Shown here one piece after another: positions 14,174 to 14,461 of a stretch of DNA of 14,461 bases. The position numbers and the translations under genes were made by a program. Source of the DNA: Sediminibacterium ginsengisoli (GTDB taxonomy: Bacteria; Bacteroidota; Bacteroidia; Chitinophagales; Chitinophagaceae); assembly GCA_945860335.1 (NCBI GenBank), contig CAMAQW010000023.1, positions 1 through 14,461 of the forward strand, read 5' to 3'. Each line of letters opens with the position of its first letter. Positions within the stretch are counted from its first letter, which is position 1. The notes beneath the pieces are model-generated. The model saw nothing but the letters and a program-made list of their open reading frames with translations, did no database searches and was not told where the DNA came from.

Positions 14174-14461
14174 TTATTTTTTAGGTGCCTTTTTCTTACC
14201 TGCAACTGTCTTACGCTTACCTTTTCTGGTACGGCTGTTTGTTTTGGTACGTTGACCACGAACAGGTAAACCTTTTCTGTGACGAAGACCACGGTAACAA
14301 GCGATATCTAATAAACGCTTAATACTCATAGAAACTTCACTACGTAAAGCACCTTCTACTTTAAACTCACTGTTGATGATGTTACGAATAGCAGTTTGTT
14401 CTTCATCATTCCAAGTATTTACTTTTTTATTAAAGTCAATACCTGCTTTGGTTAAGATATA
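14174..14461 (-). CDS. rpsM: 30S ribosomal protein S13 (uS13), N-terminus cut by window edge
   Basis: The last 95 codons and the TAA (14174-14176) are present; the frame is open to the right edge. uS13 is in the head of the small subunit, contacts the large subunit through bridges B1a/B1b, and touches P-site tRNA with its C-terminal tail. The visible part has SMSIKRLLDIACYRGLRHR and then KGLPVRGQRTKTNSRTRKG, the nearly invariant C-terminal signature. It ends in a very basic tail (GKRKTVAGKKKAPKK). In the upstream direction of this operon, secY, infA and rpmJ would be expected, but they are outside the window. A compact hairpin follows the stop. Confidence 0.97.
   Translation of the reverse strand, partial: YILTKAGIDFNKKVNTWNDEEQTAIRNIINSEFKVEGALRSEVSMSIKRLLDIACYRGLRHRKGLPVRGQRTKTNSRTRKGKRKTVAGKKKAPKK

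Noticed and set aside
1..14461. Mobile element, CRISPR array, tRNA, defence system or phage remnant
   Set aside because: No direct repeat arrays, transposase or integrase motifs, cloverleaf-like sequence or island-like composition shifts were seen; all genes are housekeeping or envelope genes.

Overview
This window looks like ordinary core chromosome of an A+T-rich Bacteroidota bacterium. The support is: no recognisable Shine-Dalgarno sequence before any start, signal peptides followed by Q-rich mature ends, a Bacteroidota-type TamB with a C-terminus ending in Phe, and a uL17 (bL17) with a long Lys/Ala/Glu-rich tail. A family within the Chitinophagales/Sphingobacteriales side is plausible, but the sequence alone does not fix it. 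I see no tRNA, rRNA, CRISPR array, insertion sequence, phage gene or defence island.

Layout. From 1 to 1413 (minus) is the N-terminal part of a large secreted PIG-L/LmbE-type deacetylase that runs off the left edge. A 115-base divergent gap separates it from the plus-strand pair at 1529-7974: a periplasmic gamma-glutamyltransferase (ggt) and a giant TamB/DUF490 protein. The first conventional start codon of tamB would remove its membrane anchor, so translation probably starts upstream at a non-ATG codon. The tamB stop overlaps the stop of a convergent minus-strand gene.

From 7971 to 11058 (minus) is a tight three-gene unit, in transcription order carA (glutamine amidotransferase subunit of carbamoyl-phosphate synthetase), aroQ (type II 3-dehydroquinate dehydratase) and an integral-membrane GT39-like glycosyltransferase. 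Spacings are 2 and 11 bases, so they are probably co-transcribed even though their pathways differ.

Upstream of carA, a strong intrinsic terminator (11138-11168) closes the end of the ribosomal-protein alpha operon, which reads right to left as rpsM (cut by the right edge), rpsK, rpsD, rpoA, rplQ. This is the canonical bacterial order. The spacers between these genes are fairly long (168, 111, 68 and 69 bases), and each contains at least one inverted repeat that could fold in the mRNA. This is the main unexplained structure in the window.

How the genes relate: the right half makes translation and transcription machinery (30S proteins S13, S11 and S4, RNA polymerase alpha, 50S L17). The middle supplies pyrimidine/arginine and aromatic precursors plus an envelope glycosyltransferase. 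The left half consists of envelope or periplasmic proteins. I found no convincing new multi-gene system; the points worth a second look are the tamB start, the structured operon spacers and a few architectural oddities.
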